This document shows, one piece after another, positions 1-8,866 of a stretch of DNA of 64,000 nucleotides. The DNA is from Alteribacter populi (GTDB lineage: Bacteria > Bacillota > Bacilli > Bacillales > Salisediminibacteriaceae): positions 1,262,368 through 1,326,367 of the forward strand of contig NZ_KZ293963.1 in NCBI RefSeq assembly GCF_002352765.1, written 5' to 3'. Below the pieces are notes generated by a model. It saw only the letters and a list, made by a program, of their open reading frames with translations. It ran no database searches and was not told the origin of the DNA. Position numbers and translations under genes: made by a program. Each line of letters begins with the position of its first letter. Within the stretch, counting starts at the first letter, position 1.

Positions 1-250
1 ACAAACTTATGTTGGATTTTCGAGGTGAAAAGCCTACTAAAGGAGCGTCACCTTCGTGACCAGATTCATATTTATAATGATATGAACCAAAGCCAATAAT
101 GCTCGGTCCCCACATCTTCGCTTGATAGCCTGTCGTTTCAGTAAAAATAGCTAATAACTTATAAGCATCTTCGCATTTCTTAGGACTTTCAACGTTTTCA
201 ATAAACTCAATGACACTTTTATCGGTTTCCTTTGTTTTTTGTTCGTACAT
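1..250 (-). CDS. DUF1801-family protein (3' end outside window)
   Basis: Partial gene read on the minus strand from an ATG at 250, with an AAAAGGAGTG ribosome binding site just upstream; the C-terminus lies beyond base 1. The visible 83 residues begin MYEQKTKETDKSVIEF and include a GYQAKMWGPSIIGFG stretch, typical of DUF1801 (YdhG/YdeI-like) proteins, small soluble proteins with an alpha/beta fold. Function in the family is poorly defined. It is monocistronic as far as visible. Confidence 0.8.
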   Translation of the reverse strand, partial: MYEQKTKETDKSVIEFIENVESPKKCEDAYKLLAIFTETTGYQAKMWGPSIIGFGSYHYKYESGHEGDAPLVGFSPRKSNISL

Positions 251-340
251 ATTAGATTCACTCCTTTTCTTTTATAGAAAGCTTGGTGATCATAAATGAC
301 ACTATTTCTTTTCCCAATACGGATTTCCTATATTAAGTAG

Positions 341-2356
341 CTAGTGCTTTCGGTTCTCTATTAATTTTTCGCCCAATATATGATGAGAGAACCAGTCTAA
401 ATTTTGTTTTAAAATAGCCCGATTGAGTCCAGGTTTATCTGATCCGTGCTCCATTCCTTTGTATATAACCAATTCTGTTTCAACACCAACATCTTTTAAT
501 CCGCGATACAACTCAAAGGCGTTTGGCACGGGGACGCGTGTATCTTTTTCACCGTGTTGAATCAATGTTGGCGTAGAGGCATTATTGATGTACGTCATGG
601 GTGACGTTTTTCGGTATATTTCCTCGTCGTTCCAAGGTGTATCCCCAAGGTAAAACTGTGTAAACGTGGTGATGTCTGTATTGACATAATAGGTCATCCA
701 ATTGGAAATCCCAGCTCCAACGGATATCGCTTTAAAACGATTGCTGTATGTGGCACAAAAAGCGGATATATATCCCCCTTGGCTCCATCCCATAATGCCG
801 ACTCTTTCTGGGTCTACTATCCCTTTTTCGATAAGGTCATCGACTCCTGAAATAACGTCCTCGTAGTCACCCAGCCCTAATTGACGATAGTTGGCTTTAC
901 GAAAGGCTTCACCGTATCCCGAGCTCCCTCGGTAATTCGGTTCCAAGACAAGAAAGCCTTTTTGTACGAATTGTTCGATTGGTTGGTATTTGTTCGTAGT
1001 TGGGGTTGCGATGGAAGCCGCAACCGGCCCCCCATGAACGGCAAGAAGCAGCGGATACGCCTTAGAAGAATCGTAATCGGTTGGTTTAGACAATACCCCC
1101 TCAATTTCCAATCCATCATTCGTTTTCCAACAGATGACTTCTTTTTGACTCTTTTGTCTCCCTTCATACAGCTTATACTGTTCGGTTATTCGTTTATCGT
1201 TAAGGTATACCTCGGCAGCCTCTAGCGATGTTGCTTTGATACAAACAAAGTTTCTACCATTTGAAGTGATTGATGGAGATGAGGCTGCCATGTCCTCTTT
1301 ATTGACAAGGGGAATTAACTTGCCCTCCTCGGAGACGAGACCTACTATATAATTCGTCCGCTCTTGCCAGGTAACCAAAATCCCGTCTTCTACCCAGCGA
1401 ACCGGAAAAATATGCTCGTCTACATGTTTTATAGGCTGGCTAGTTTCTTTTTTTTCCAGATCATAAATTTCCAGTGTAATATTGTTATAAATCGCTTTTT
1501 CCTGCACATAACGGTTGTAGCAAATCTTCGAACCATCGTCAGAAAAAAGGACATTCCCTACGTGTAGAGGAGTAATATCCAGTTTCGTAATTTCCTTGGA
1601 TTTCATATCCAAAAGGTAAATTTCTTGTTCATGAAAGTCAACAATTCTTGGAGTTGGAGTCGCGTTAAAAACGACTTTTTGACCGTCTGCTGAAATATCA
1701 TAGTGACAAATATGAATGTCCATACATTCGGTTAACGGCAAGCTTGTCTCATCATCTTCATGCTTCTTATTACCAAATTCGCCTTCTCCATTAACACGTA
1801 AATCTTTCGGAAGTTGGTGAAGCATGTTCGCCTTTTGTTTTCCTTTTCCAAGATCCAGATAATATAATGAATGATAATGAAAATCTTGGTCAATGTAGGT
1901 GAAGTCACCGAACATTTCCCTGCGCTGCTTCATTTTTTCTGATTCTGGACGTTTGGCTGTGAAGAAGAGGCCTTTCCCGTCTGGAGCCCATTTAAAGTTT
2001 TCAACACTATGCTCAGTATGAGAAATTTGTAACACTCCCGTTTCCTGACTAGGTTGGATAAAAATCTGTTTCTTCTTTTCATCGCCTTCCCCTACTGGGC
2101 TTAGGTAAGCAAGACTTTGAGAGTCTGGAGACCACCGGGGATGTATACTTTCGTTTTTACCAACAGTGACTGGATGACTCTTGTCGATATTGCTATCATA
2201 AACCCAAACATGTTGACGATACGTATTGTCATCCCAATCTGATGTTTTTCTTACATAAGCTACTTGCTGACCATCCTCACTAATGGCAGTATCATGAAAA
2301 TGGGATAAGGATATCACTTCTTCAATCGTTAAATAGTTTGTATCGTTTTTACTCAT
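341..2356 (-). CDS. S9-family acylaminoacyl/prolyl oligopeptidase
   Basis: Cytoplasmic serine peptidase of the prolyl-oligopeptidase family, expected to cleave short peptides. The N-terminal ~400 residues carry WSPDSQSLAYL / WAPDGKGLFF blades of a beta-propeller. The C-terminal alpha/beta-hydrolase domain has the nucleophile elbow GWSQGGY (Ser near residue 525), an Asp in GEKDTRVP and a His in MEHGSDKP. No signal peptide is visible. The reading frame opens with two Met codons; GGAGG lies 4 nt from the first (2359) and 7 nt from the second (2356), so the second is preferred. Length (671 aa) is normal for the family. It stands alone between divergent or unrelated neighbours. Confidence 0.93.
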   Translation of the reverse strand: MSKNDTNYLTIEEVISLSHFHDTAISEDGQQVAYVRKTSDWDDNTYRQHVWVYDSNIDKSHPVTVGKNESIHPRWSPDSQSLAYLSPVGEGDEKKKQIFIQPSQETGVLQISHTEHSVENFKWAPDGKGLFFTAKRPESEKMKQRREMFGDFTYIDQDFHYHSLYYLDLGKGKQKANMLHQLPKDLRVNGEGEFGNKKHEDDETSLPLTECMDIHICHYDISADGQKVVFNATPTPRIVDFHEQEIYLLDMKSKEITKLDITPLHVGNVLFSDDGSKICYNRYVQEKAIYNNITLEIYDLEKKETSQPIKHVDEHIFPVRWVEDGILVTWQERTNYIVGLVSEEGKLIPLVNKEDMAASSPSITSNGRNFVCIKATSLEAAEVYLNDKRITEQYKLYEGRQKSQKEVICWKTNDGLEIEGVLSKPTDYDSSKAYPLLLAVHGGPVAASIATPTTNKYQPIEQFVQKGFLVLEPNYRGSSGYGEAFRKANYRQLGLGDYEDVISGVDDLIEKGIVDPERVGIMGWSQGGYISAFCATYSNRFKAISVGAGISNWMTYYVNTDITTFTQFYLGDTPWNDEEIYRKTSPMTYINNASTPTLIQHGEKDTRVPVPNAFELYRGLKDVGVETELVIYKGMEHGSDKPGLNRAILKQNLDWFSHHILGEKLIENRKH

Positions 2357-2476
2357 CATTTTCCCTCCCTATGATTACCCTTTGCTACATTAAATTCAAA
2401 TTAATTACTGTAATCCCTTCAAAACCTTTCTATTACTTCCGACCGAACAAGTTTCGCATGTCCTACGGAATCAACT

Positions 2477-2701
2477 TCAAAGAACACACCTGCTCTTGTT
2501 AAGCGATGTTACTGTTGTTTCCCATTCTCCTATTTTACTTTTTTCAATTAATTCTTTAATTATAGGTTTCGTATAAACAGCTCCGTCTTCAACTTTTTTA
2601 TCCCAAGCTCTACGATTGGTATCGAACAGATCCATATAAATTCCCCATTCTATAGTTGCAATATTTCCTTTATTCTTAATTTTAACATTAATATCATTTA
2701 A
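2477..2701 (-). pseudogene. Unrecognised gene remnant
   Basis: An open frame of 74 codons on the minus strand ends at TGA 2479-2477 and is bounded upstream by a stop, with no ATG or RBS. It encodes protein-like sequence (including IEWGIYMDLFDTNRRAWDKK) with even amino-acid composition. I do not recognise the family. The absence of a start suggests a 5'-truncated gene. It fills most of the space between the S9 peptidase and the GyrI-like gene. Confidence 0.35.
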
Positions 2702-2722
2702 TTATTGGTGAAAATAGGAAAA

Positions 2723-2749
2723 AGCGTTCCTTCATTTTGAAGAAACGCT
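2723..2749 (-). terminator. Rho-independent terminator
   Basis: AGCGTTCCTTC / GAAGAAACGCT arms (one mismatch) around an ATTTT loop, followed on the minus strand by TTTTTCC. It lies downstream of the GyrI-like gene. Confidence 0.7.
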
Positions 2750-2909
2750 ACTAAGTAGTGTAATAAGATAATCTCGTTATCACAAACCAAAATTAATTCA
2801 CTTCTAGTTTAGCGATTGAAAATCTATCTGTAATACTTGGTAAAACATGTTCCAACCACATAAAACAATATACGATTTTGTTACCCTGTGAATAAACCCA
2901 TTACCACAA

Positions 2910-3398
2910 TTACATGCTTTTCATCGCAATGTAAACGTCTATTTCATTCCCCGCTTCTTCCGGCTTATATCGCTCATCCCAGATTTCAAAGTCGTAGCCT
3001 GCGGGGTAATATGGATTCTCTGTGAACCATTTTCCGTATAAGTAATCATATGTTTGATTTAGATCAGTTTCTAACCCTTTATGTGTGGTAGTCACATACC
3101 TGCTCTCTGGCAAGGTATGTGAAATCATCCCTTCAGGAATTTCGTGTGGCTTGGATACTTTATAGCCGATGACTTGTGTGAAACGATCGACGTTTGGGTT
3201 AAAGTCAGGCTTCATCTCATAAGCCTGGATTAAATAAACCTGAGCCCCAGCTTTATTTTTTACCAATTCCACTTTTTTTTTCAAACGCGTTAATGTCTTT
3301 TTTCCTAATTTCTGTTCTTCAATTTCCTTTAAGTTTGCCTGATACTGATAACCAACAATCGTGAATGATTCCCGTGTCACAACCTTAGCTGTCATCAT
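2910..3398 (-). CDS. GyrI-like effector-binding domain protein
   Basis: A 162-residue stand-alone GyrI-like (AraC effector-binding) domain, related to the C-terminal half of AraC-type regulators and to SbmC/GyrI. The start MTAKVVTRESFTIVGYQY, the central QVIGYKVSKP and the C-terminal FEIWDERYKP...IDVYIAMK pattern match the domain, which usually binds a small hydrophobic ligand. There is no DNA-binding domain, so it is not by itself a regulator. RBS GGGGAG lies 5 nt from the first of two Met codons. Another copy of this domain is fused to the AraC regulator at 16358-17182. Confidence 0.8.
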   Translation of the reverse strand: MMTAKVVTRESFTIVGYQYQANLKEIEEQKLGKKTLTRLKKKVELVKNKAGAQVYLIQAYEMKPDFNPNVDRFTQVIGYKVSKPHEIPEGMISHTLPESRYVTTTHKGLETDLNQTYDYLYGKWFTENPYYPAGYDFEIWDERYKPEEAGNEIDVYIAMKSM

Positions 3399-3508
3399 GT
3401 TGACTCCCCCTAATTACACATGATAATTATAATCTTACAAATGATAAACTCTGAAAAAACCCCTTCTCCGGCCTTCCTACCTTTGATTACCAAATGCGCA
3501 GGAAAGAA

Positions 3509-3652
3509 TTAATTCTTCTGTTTTAATTCCCCTTGGCCCTCATGTAAAACATTTCTTGCACTCAGCAAATGGCCGTTCAAATCGTAAAAACCGAATCCCC
3601 CAAAATTACCCTTCATATTAAGCGGACCAACTTTGATACTTTTTGAACGCAC
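3509..3652 (-). pseudogene. Small gene remnant, function unknown
   Basis: Minus-strand frame reading KVGPLNMKGNFGGFGFYDLNG and then HLLSARNVLHEG before TAA at 3511-3509. The sequence is protein-like (Gly/Phe-rich) but lacks an RBS and a convincing start, suggesting the 3' end of a lost gene. The remaining gap between 3399 and 3780 is AT-rich with no other signal. Confidence 0.3.
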
Positions 3653-3780
3653 ACTATATAATACATTTTATCAAGAATTTCAATTTCACAGTTAAAACAA
3701 ATACATTTTTTGAATATTTTAATCAGAAATACCATTATTACTTGTTATGGAGTATTGTTAAAGAACAATGATGAATGATG

Positions 3781-4806
3781 TTATGCATGCATAGCTCGTT
3801 CATAGGTTTCTTTATTACAGATGATAAAAAGTTCTGCATCGTTTGGAATGGGATCATCTAATTTACTTAATATGTTAAAGTCATGTCTATCAGAAATTAA
3901 GTTTGCTCCTAATTGCTTCAACATTTCATAAGCATCATTGTAGGTTTCCCATGATGCTTTTTTCTTTAATTTCCAAATATCAACACCCGATTTTCGACTT
4001 AGAAGGTGCATCACTAATTTACTCGATCCCTTATGGACTGCCGACTTAGCCATAAGATCAGAAAGAGCTTCACCAGCGACGACAAATTCGTCAACATTCG
4101 CATGCTTAAAGTTGATAATGTGCTTTTCTTCTAAAATCTCTACGATTGTATAAATGTCCTTCTTCTTCTCTTTTGCATAGCTTTCAATTGCCGAAACTAT
4201 CAAGAGTGACTTTCCATCTGCTGCTGTTGTATCCTTCACATAGTTTTCAGTGAAAATAAGGACAGCTTCTGATTCAATAATATTCGCTCTTTCTAATGTA
4301 TCCTTATCTGTTACGTCCCCTTGGATGTAAAATAGTTTTCCATATTCGCTCGGTTCACTTGTAAGCGTATCAATTAACAGAATATCGGGGTTATCCTCTA
4401 TTTCCATTAATTGATTATATGTATGTCTCGCTTTATCTGACCAGCCAATAATTACATAATGGTTACTGCCTTTATACCGCAACTTTCCTTCCTCCTTGTA
4501 TTTACGATACATACCGAATCCCTCAACAACCTTCCCTATCACAATCCCGATCAACCCGATACCAAAAAAATATAAGAACAATCCAAAAACCTTTCCAAGC
4601 ACGGTTTCAGGTACAAAATCCCCATAACCAGTCGTTGTTACAGTTGTCATTACGTACCAGAAACCAATAAATGCATCTTTAAACATGTTGGGTTCTATCC
4701 AGTGAATGATAAAAGAACTACTCACTAGAAACACTGTTGTGAGGATAACCAACGTGTATTTATTCATTCTTACTGCAATCCTCATTACCTCAAATATAAA
4801 GAGCAT
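3781..4806 (-). CDS. yugO: YugO-type potassium channel with RCK domain
   Basis: Membrane potassium channel subunit. One transmembrane helix (about residues 18-38) and a pore loop with selectivity filter TTTGYGDF precede a second helix (FGLFLYFFGIGLIGIVIG). A cytoplasmic RCK/TrkA-N-like NAD-binding domain follows (YVIIGWSDKARHTYNQL) with a TrkA-C-like tail. This is the two-TM channel plus RCK layout of B. subtilis YugO and archaeal MthK. YugO is linked to biofilm electrical signalling in B. subtilis; here that role is only inferred. The two first codons are Met-Met; GGGGAG is 3 nt from the first and 6 nt from the second, so 4806 is preferred. 341 residues is normal length. Confidence 0.9.
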   Translation of the reverse strand: MLFIFEVMRIAVRMNKYTLVILTTVFLVSSSFIIHWIEPNMFKDAFIGFWYVMTTVTTTGYGDFVPETVLGKVFGLFLYFFGIGLIGIVIGKVVEGFGMYRKYKEEGKLRYKGSNHYVIIGWSDKARHTYNQLMEIEDNPDILLIDTLTSEPSEYGKLFYIQGDVTDKDTLERANIIESEAVLIFTENYVKDTTAADGKSLLIVSAIESYAKEKKKDIYTIVEILEEKHIINFKHANVDEFVVAGEALSDLMAKSAVHKGSSKLVMHLLSRKSGVDIWKLKKKASWETYNDAYEMLKQLGANLISDRHDFNILSKLDDPIPNDAELFIICNKETYERAMHA

Positions 4807-4932
4807 CATGATCTCCCCCTAACGTTTGAGTTGCACCTCAGTTATCTTTTCCATTAAAGGGAAAGATATGATTTTACAAATCCCTCTCATTCATTACAAT
4901 AAGATCTATACTCGCCCCGAAAACTTATAAAA

Positions 4933-4959
4933 AGCTGATCGATTTAATATCAATCAGCT
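4933..4959 (-). terminator. Terminator hairpin
   Basis: AGCTGAT...ATCAGCT arms; the minus strand continues into TTTTTAT. It sits downstream of the small membrane protein gene at 5172-5375. Nothing else is evident between 4810 and 5171. Confidence 0.6.
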
Positions 4960-5171
4960 CTTCTTTAACAATTTCAATCATCAATTTGAAATGAATTGGT
5001 TTGTTCGTTTTTTAGTCGTTACTAACGATGAGATTAATACTACTAAAAGAATATAAAGCGTTCCCAATAGATCTAATAGATAGTTGTCGAGAACATCATA
5101 CCGTAATAGATGAAATTATACATAGAAGGCAACGACCAATATTACCTAAAATAAGATTGACTCTCTCTCCA

Positions 5172-5375
5172 TCACTGCTTTCCTTTGGTTTCGCGCGACC
5201 TTCTCATTAAGAAAGCTGATAACGTCGTAATAAAACCTCCAATCGCTAATGCAATGAATAAGATCGTCATTCCCGTATTAGGACTTGCTCCTGAGATTAT
5301 CGTGCTATACCCTAAAATACCAACAACGCCTATGATAAAACCTAGCCATTCTAAAAGTCTTAGTTTTGTAAACAT
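5172..5375 (-). CDS. Small two-helix membrane protein
   Basis: A 67-residue protein with two hydrophobic segments (LGFIIGVVGILGYSTII and MTILFIALAIGGFITTLSAFL) and a basic C-terminus (RRSRETKGKQ), expected to be a two-pass membrane protein with the charged tail in the cytoplasm. It has a strong AGGAGGAAAGC-ATG start. No family is recognised. It is followed by a terminator at 4933-4959, so it is probably monocistronic. Confidence 0.75.
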   Translation of the reverse strand: MFTKLRLLEWLGFIIGVVGILGYSTIISGASPNTGMTILFIALAIGGFITTLSAFLMRRSRETKGKQ

Positions 5376-5483
5376 GCTTTCCTCCTAATAAATACCGGAC
5401 TTATCGGTGATTATGCCTATGATGACAATAACTTTGACAAAAAGCTGATTATATCTATAGTAAAGGACACTTCTAGTCAACAA

Positions 5484-5511
5484 AACAACCTAATCCATGG
5501 ATTAGGTTGTT
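5484..5511 (-). terminator. Terminator of yjcG-yjcF
   Basis: Perfect palindrome AACAACCTAATCC-ATGG-type hairpin 10 nt after the yjcF stop, followed by TTTTG on the minus strand. Confidence 0.8.
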
Positions 5512-5520
5512 CTACTTGAA

Positions 5521-5943
5521 TTACACTTGCTTTTTCATCGCCACATGCGGAATACCGGCATCAAAGAATTCACCGGAAAAAACTTTATATCCGAGCTTTG
5601 TGTAAAACGTTTCTGCACTCGTTTGAGCGTTCAGCTTAAGCTCCTCAATGGAATGGCGAGTGACTTCTTCCTCAATTTTTTTCATGAGAAGATCGCCGAC
5701 ACCTCGTTTTCGGTATTCTTTCAGAACGCAAATACGCTCTACTTTCCCAATATCATCAAGAATCCGCAGTCGACCTGCACCGACAGGTTTCTGTTCGTCA
5801 TAGGCGACAAAGTGGATCGCATCTTGTTCATATTGATCGATCTCTTCCTCTTCAGGAACTTGTTGTTCGTCGACAAAAACAACTCGTCTTACAAAGTAGG
5901 CATCTTCTTTTTCTTTTGCTGATTGTACGACCCTTACTTCCAA
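5521..5943 (-). CDS. yjcF: GNAT N-acetyltransferase YjcF
   Basis: GCN5-related acetyltransferase of 140 residues, expected to transfer acetyl from acetyl-CoA to an unidentified small substrate. It shows the family hallmarks FVDEQQVPEEEEID near the N-terminus, the acetyl-CoA-binding motif A region VERICVLKEYRKRGVGDLLM, and NAQTSAETFYTKLGY followed by DAGIPHVAMKK, closely resembling B. subtilis YjcF. Its start lies 3 nt after the yjcG stop, the same gene order as in B. subtilis, so the two are co-transcribed. Confidence 0.92.
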   Translation of the reverse strand: MEVRVVQSAKEKEDAYFVRRVVFVDEQQVPEEEEIDQYEQDAIHFVAYDEQKPVGAGRLRILDDIGKVERICVLKEYRKRGVGDLLMKKIEEEVTRHSIEELKLNAQTSAETFYTKLGYKVFSGEFFDAGIPHVAMKKQV

Positions 5944-5946
5944 TGT

Positions 5947-6462
5947 TTATTCTCCTTTACCAAGACGAAACGTCTCATAAACTGTCCACATATTGTTATC
6001 CAACTGATATAAAAGAGAAAAACGATCGACTAACTCTTCGTGATTAATGGACTCCATTTTTAATCGTCCAAACACATCAGAACACTCATCGTTATCTAAT
6101 TGCTGTCCAATGGTAATGTGCGGTACGAACTTGTAATCATAATGATGCTCAAGCTTTCCGCTGTTCAAGCGATTTCTCAAAGCAAGGAGTGTTTCGTTTT
6201 CTCGAGTTTTCATATAAATCGTATTCGTTACCGGGTGGAAAGACCCGAATTTATAGACTTCCAATGTAAACGGGTCCACCTCTTTTGCTGCATTACGCAT
6301 TTCATTAAGCAGCTCTGGAAGATCCTCTTCTTCCGCTTCAAAAGATTCCTTTAACGTAAGATGCGGTGGAATAAGCGCATAGTGTGTATCGTATCGTTTG
6401 CGATATGAGTTTGCGATATCTTGTAGTTTTTTTGATGGAAAAATGGTTATGCCATATTTCAT
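5947..6462 (-). CDS. yjcG: 2H phosphoesterase YjcG (2'-5' RNA ligase-like)
   Basis: Member of the 2H (LigT-like) phosphoesterase superfamily with the two catalytic H-x-T motifs, HLTL (in LIPPHLTLKESF) and HITI (in FVPHITIGQQ). The sequence beginning MKYGITIFPSKKLQDIANSY is very close to B. subtilis YjcG. The substrate is unknown; relatives act on 2',3'-cyclic phosphate RNA ends. The true start is ATG 6462, eight bases after AAGGAGGG; the upstream in-frame GTG overlaps the RBS. First gene of the yjcG-yjcF operon. Confidence 0.93.
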   Translation of the reverse strand: MKYGITIFPSKKLQDIANSYRKRYDTHYALIPPHLTLKESFEAEEEDLPELLNEMRNAAKEVDPFTLEVYKFGSFHPVTNTIYMKTRENETLLALRNRLNSGKLEHHYDYKFVPHITIGQQLDNDECSDVFGRLKMESINHEELVDRFSLLYQLDNNMWTVYETFRLGKGE

Positions 6463-6745
6463 GGTGAGCACCCTCCTTAAAATTGGTCAGTTTTATTCAA
6501 TAACATCATCTTTACATGCGTTTTCCATTCACGTGTTACAAACGGGCATTAACAAAATAAAGAAATTAGCACGAGTTCCATGGACAACCTCTCGAAGAAA
6601 ACCTGCCTTTATCGTCTATTCAACATATACCACGAATTCTCCTTTTTTTCCACTATCATTCGTGTTGAAAAACTCAAAGTTATCTTTCAATTAACCATTA
6701 TGATAAACTAATCCTAACTTATCCCTACATTTTGGAGGTATGATC

Positions 6746-7306
6746 ATGTCAGAAAGACGTCCAGTTCATTGTCACGTAGTAGAAAATGCAGCTAGAACAT
6801 TGCTAAAAGAACGAGGCGTAGAAATTGAAGACCTCGCGAGGATCGTTTACGACATGCAAGCGCAATATAATCCAGACCTGCAACTGGAAGACTGCATGGA
6901 CAGCGTCGATAAAGTACTAGAGAAACGTGAAATCCAACATGCGGTTCTAGTCGGAATCGAACTAGATAAATTAGCAGAAAAAAAACAGCTCTCAGAACCC
7001 CTCCAATCCATTGTAGAAATGGATGAAGGGTTGTTTGGTGTAGACGAAACGATAGCGTTAGGGTCGGTCTTCGGTTATGGAAGTATTGCTGTTACGTCTT
7101 TTGGTTATTTGGATAAAGAAAAAGTCGGCATCATCCGCGAGCTTGATCAAAAGAAAGACGACCGCGTCCATACCTTTCTAGATGACCTGCTTTGCAGCAT
7201 CGCAGCCAATGCCTCAAGCCGCCTCGCCCACCGTCTAAGAGACCGACAAGAGCGTCTTAGAGAAGAAGAAATTAAAAAACGTGATGAAGAAGAACGGATT
7301 GGCTAA
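6746..7306 (+). CDS. yutG: Phosphatidylglycerophosphatase A family protein
   Basis: PgpA-like protein (YutG type), predicted to dephosphorylate phosphatidylglycerol phosphate in phospholipid synthesis. Recognisable stretches are VHCHVVENAARTLLKERGV at the N-terminus, the FGVDETIALGSVFGYGSIAVT core and LDDLLCSIAANASSRLAHR, with a charged coiled C-terminus. The ATG at 6746 lies 8 nt after GGAGG; the upstream in-frame ATG at 6740 nearly touches the RBS and is unlikely. A terminator follows at 7321. Length 186 aa fits the family. Confidence 0.85.
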   Translation: MSERRPVHCHVVENAARTLLKERGVEIEDLARIVYDMQAQYNPDLQLEDCMDSVDKVLEKREIQHAVLVGIELDKLAEKKQLSEPLQSIVEMDEGLFGVDETIALGSVFGYGSIAVTSFGYLDKEKVGIIRELDQKKDDRVHTFLDDLLCSIAANASSRLAHRLRDRQERLREEEIKKRDEEERIG

Positions 7307-7320
7307 TGAACGAATACCTT

Positions 7321-7350
7321 GCTCTCGCACAAACTGCGAGGGCTTTCTTG
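7321..7350 (+). terminator. Terminator of the pgpA-like gene
   Basis: GCTCTCGCA / TGCGAGGGC stem with CAAAC-type loop followed by TTTCTTGATTC, 15 nt after the stop codon at 7306. Confidence 0.7.
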
Positions 7351-7519
7351 ATTCTTCCAACAATGAATGGTATCCTTTCGTAAAGTTTATTATAAAATAA
7401 AAGTAAGCATTTACTCAACATTGCTTCGTTCCGCGATTTCAAGCTGTAAATCAATGTGACCAAGATGCACCACTTTACATAAAATAATCTTCAATACGAG
7501 AAACTTTGAGGTGATCTTA

Positions 7520-7723
7520 ATGGCCGAGAAAAAACTACCCGAAACTATATCACGAACCAAATGGATTTATTTTAAAGAAATCTTCAATTCAAAATTCCAA
7601 GCAAGCTGTCTAAAAGCCAAACTCGAAGAAAACTGGCACAACGGCTATGAAATCCCACCATGGGTAGAAATCCGCAAACTAAAGGACAACCGCTACGTCG
7701 TTCGCTATACGTATGATGAATAG
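7520..7723 (+). CDS. Small conserved hypothetical protein
   Basis: A 67-residue basic, soluble protein starting MAEKKLPETISRTKWIYFKE and ending RYVVRYTYDE, with a TGAGGTGATC RBS in front of ATG 7520 (an in-frame GTG at 7511 overlaps that RBS). Trp/Tyr-rich with a pattern of alternating basic and aromatic residues. I do not recognise a family. It precedes the tRNA gene on the same strand. Confidence 0.65.
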   Translation: MAEKKLPETISRTKWIYFKEIFNSKFQASCLKAKLEENWHNGYEIPPWVEIRKLKDNRYVVRYTYDE

Positions 7724-7767
7724 TTCATAGAATTTTTCTGTCCGATAAAGAAATCGCAAAAAATCTA

Positions 7768-7796
7768 TTGACTTATCTGCCCTATTCCGATATATT
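7768..7796 (+). promoter_or_regulatory. Sigma-A-type promoter of tRNA-Val
   Basis: TTGACT, 17-nt spacer, TATATT, ending 48 nt upstream of the tRNA 5' end. Confidence 0.6.
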
Positions 7797-7844
7797 ATTA
7801 ATTGTCGCTAACACATTTGCGACGCATACATAAAACACTCCCAC

Positions 7845-7920
7845 GTTCCGTTAGCTCAGTTGGGAGAGCGCTACCTTGACAGGGTAGAGGTCACTGGTTC
7901 GAGCCCAGTACGGGACACCA
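7845..7920 (+). tRNA. tRNA-Val (anticodon GAC)
   Basis: Complete cloverleaf: acceptor GTTCCGT pairs with ACGGGAC, D-arm GCTC...GAGC, anticodon arm CTACC-TTGACAG-GGTAG, T-arm ACTGG-TTCGAGC-CCAGT, with encoded CCA at 7918-7920. The anticodon GAC reads valine codons GUC/GUU. The decayed prophage begins immediately downstream, so this tRNA may have served as its attachment site (inference). Confidence 0.95.
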
Positions 7921-7942
7921 TACATATTAATCGCTATTAAAT

Positions 7943-7967
7943 CAACGTTTTATTACGTTGTTTTTTT
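7943..7967 (+). terminator. Terminator of tRNA-Val
   Basis: CAACG-TTTTATTA-CGTTG hairpin followed by seven T residues. Confidence 0.75.
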
Positions 7968-8100
7968 GTATTTTCATACAAGGTAGCGGTACACACTCCG
8001 AAAAGGTAGCGGTATGTTTATGCGTAAAAGCTAACGTTAAACCGATACTTAAACGCTATTAAATACGTTACTAACACAAACGTTAGGGAGTTGTATTTGT

Positions 8101-8160
8101 ATGGCGTTAAAAGGTTTTAAAGGAAATAAAAGATGTTGTTGAGCTAACGGGTAAGCGTTA
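8101..8160 (+). pseudogene. Frameshifted small phage ORF
   Basis: ATG at 8101 opens MALKGFKGNK and then hits TGA at 8140. One frame over, the DNA continues DVVELTGKR before another stop. This resembles a short phage gene broken by a single-base change. It is surrounded by dense CGTTA/TAACG words, the signature of the prophage DNA. Confidence 0.3.
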
Positions 8161-8207
8161 GTGCAAGAACTGGCGTTAATAAAATTGTACAAAAAAGGGG
8201 GCAAGCG

Positions 8208-8713
8208 TTAAGCCTGCACCCTTAAATCTGCTGTCGCCTTCTTTTGTGCCTTGCCGTTTTTAACGTCATATACACGCTGGTTTTTAACGCCCAACTCCTG
8301 CGCTACTTCCTTAACCGTTTTACCCTCATTAATCAGTTCCAATATACGGCGTGCTTGTAACTCTTTTTCGGTGTACTGCGTTGGTTTCCGTTAGCTTTGT
8401 TCGTAATCGCTCGCCGGGTCAATAACTTACGCTCAACCGCAATTAAGTTACCAGCCGTAAGATTACGGGGGTTACTATCGTCAATTAGCTTAATCATTTT
8501 GCCGTTAATTGCGTCTAACCCGTGGTAGTATGTGTACATAAGCATACGTGCCTGCACGCTAATCCCCTTAACGTTGTACCATAAATGCCCGTCCTCGGTG
8601 CCTATGCTACCCTTTAACGGTTTACCGTTTTTAACCGCATATACTTCCTGCTCAATTAATCCAAGTACCGCTTCAATTTTACCGTTTCCTTCTTTCAAAC
8701 AAATCGCCTCCAA
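8208..8713 (-). pseudogene. Frameshifted HNH-like phage protein with C-terminal HTH
   Basis: The N-terminal frame (from ATG 8713) reads MEAICLKEGNGKIEAVLGLI, with WYNVKGISVQARMLMYTYYHG and LIDDSNPRNLTAGNLIAV, a layout seen in phage HNH/homing-endonuclease-like proteins. It stops at 8333. In a second frame the DNA continues with TEKELQARRILELINEGKTV then KEVAQELGVKNQRVYDVKNG, a clear helix-turn-helix, down to TAA at 8210-8208. A frameshift near 8370-8395 therefore splits a protein of about 165 residues. It is the first of several broken phage genes in this region. Confidence 0.6.
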
Positions 8714-8793
8714 TACTTATTATCATAATACTTGTTTAAATAATATAGGAACATTTGTTCGATATCAACTCTCAAATCCAAATTTATACAAAC

Positions 8794-8820
8794 AAAAAGC
8801 AAGAACTCAGTAGTCCTTGC
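8794..8820 (-). terminator. Terminator of the Ntn-hydrolase-like gene
   Basis: GCAAGGACT / AGTTCTTGC stem (one mismatch) with TTTTTG following on the minus strand, about 45 nt after the stop of the gene at 8867-9499. Confidence 0.65.
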
Positions 8821-8866
8821 CCATTCAATGTATCTACCCATATATGTATATAAGTATATTGTAATA

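Noticed and set aside
5028..5210. 60-residue plus-strand frame upstream of the small membrane protein gene
   Set aside because: No RBS, overlaps the end of a well-supported minus-strand gene.
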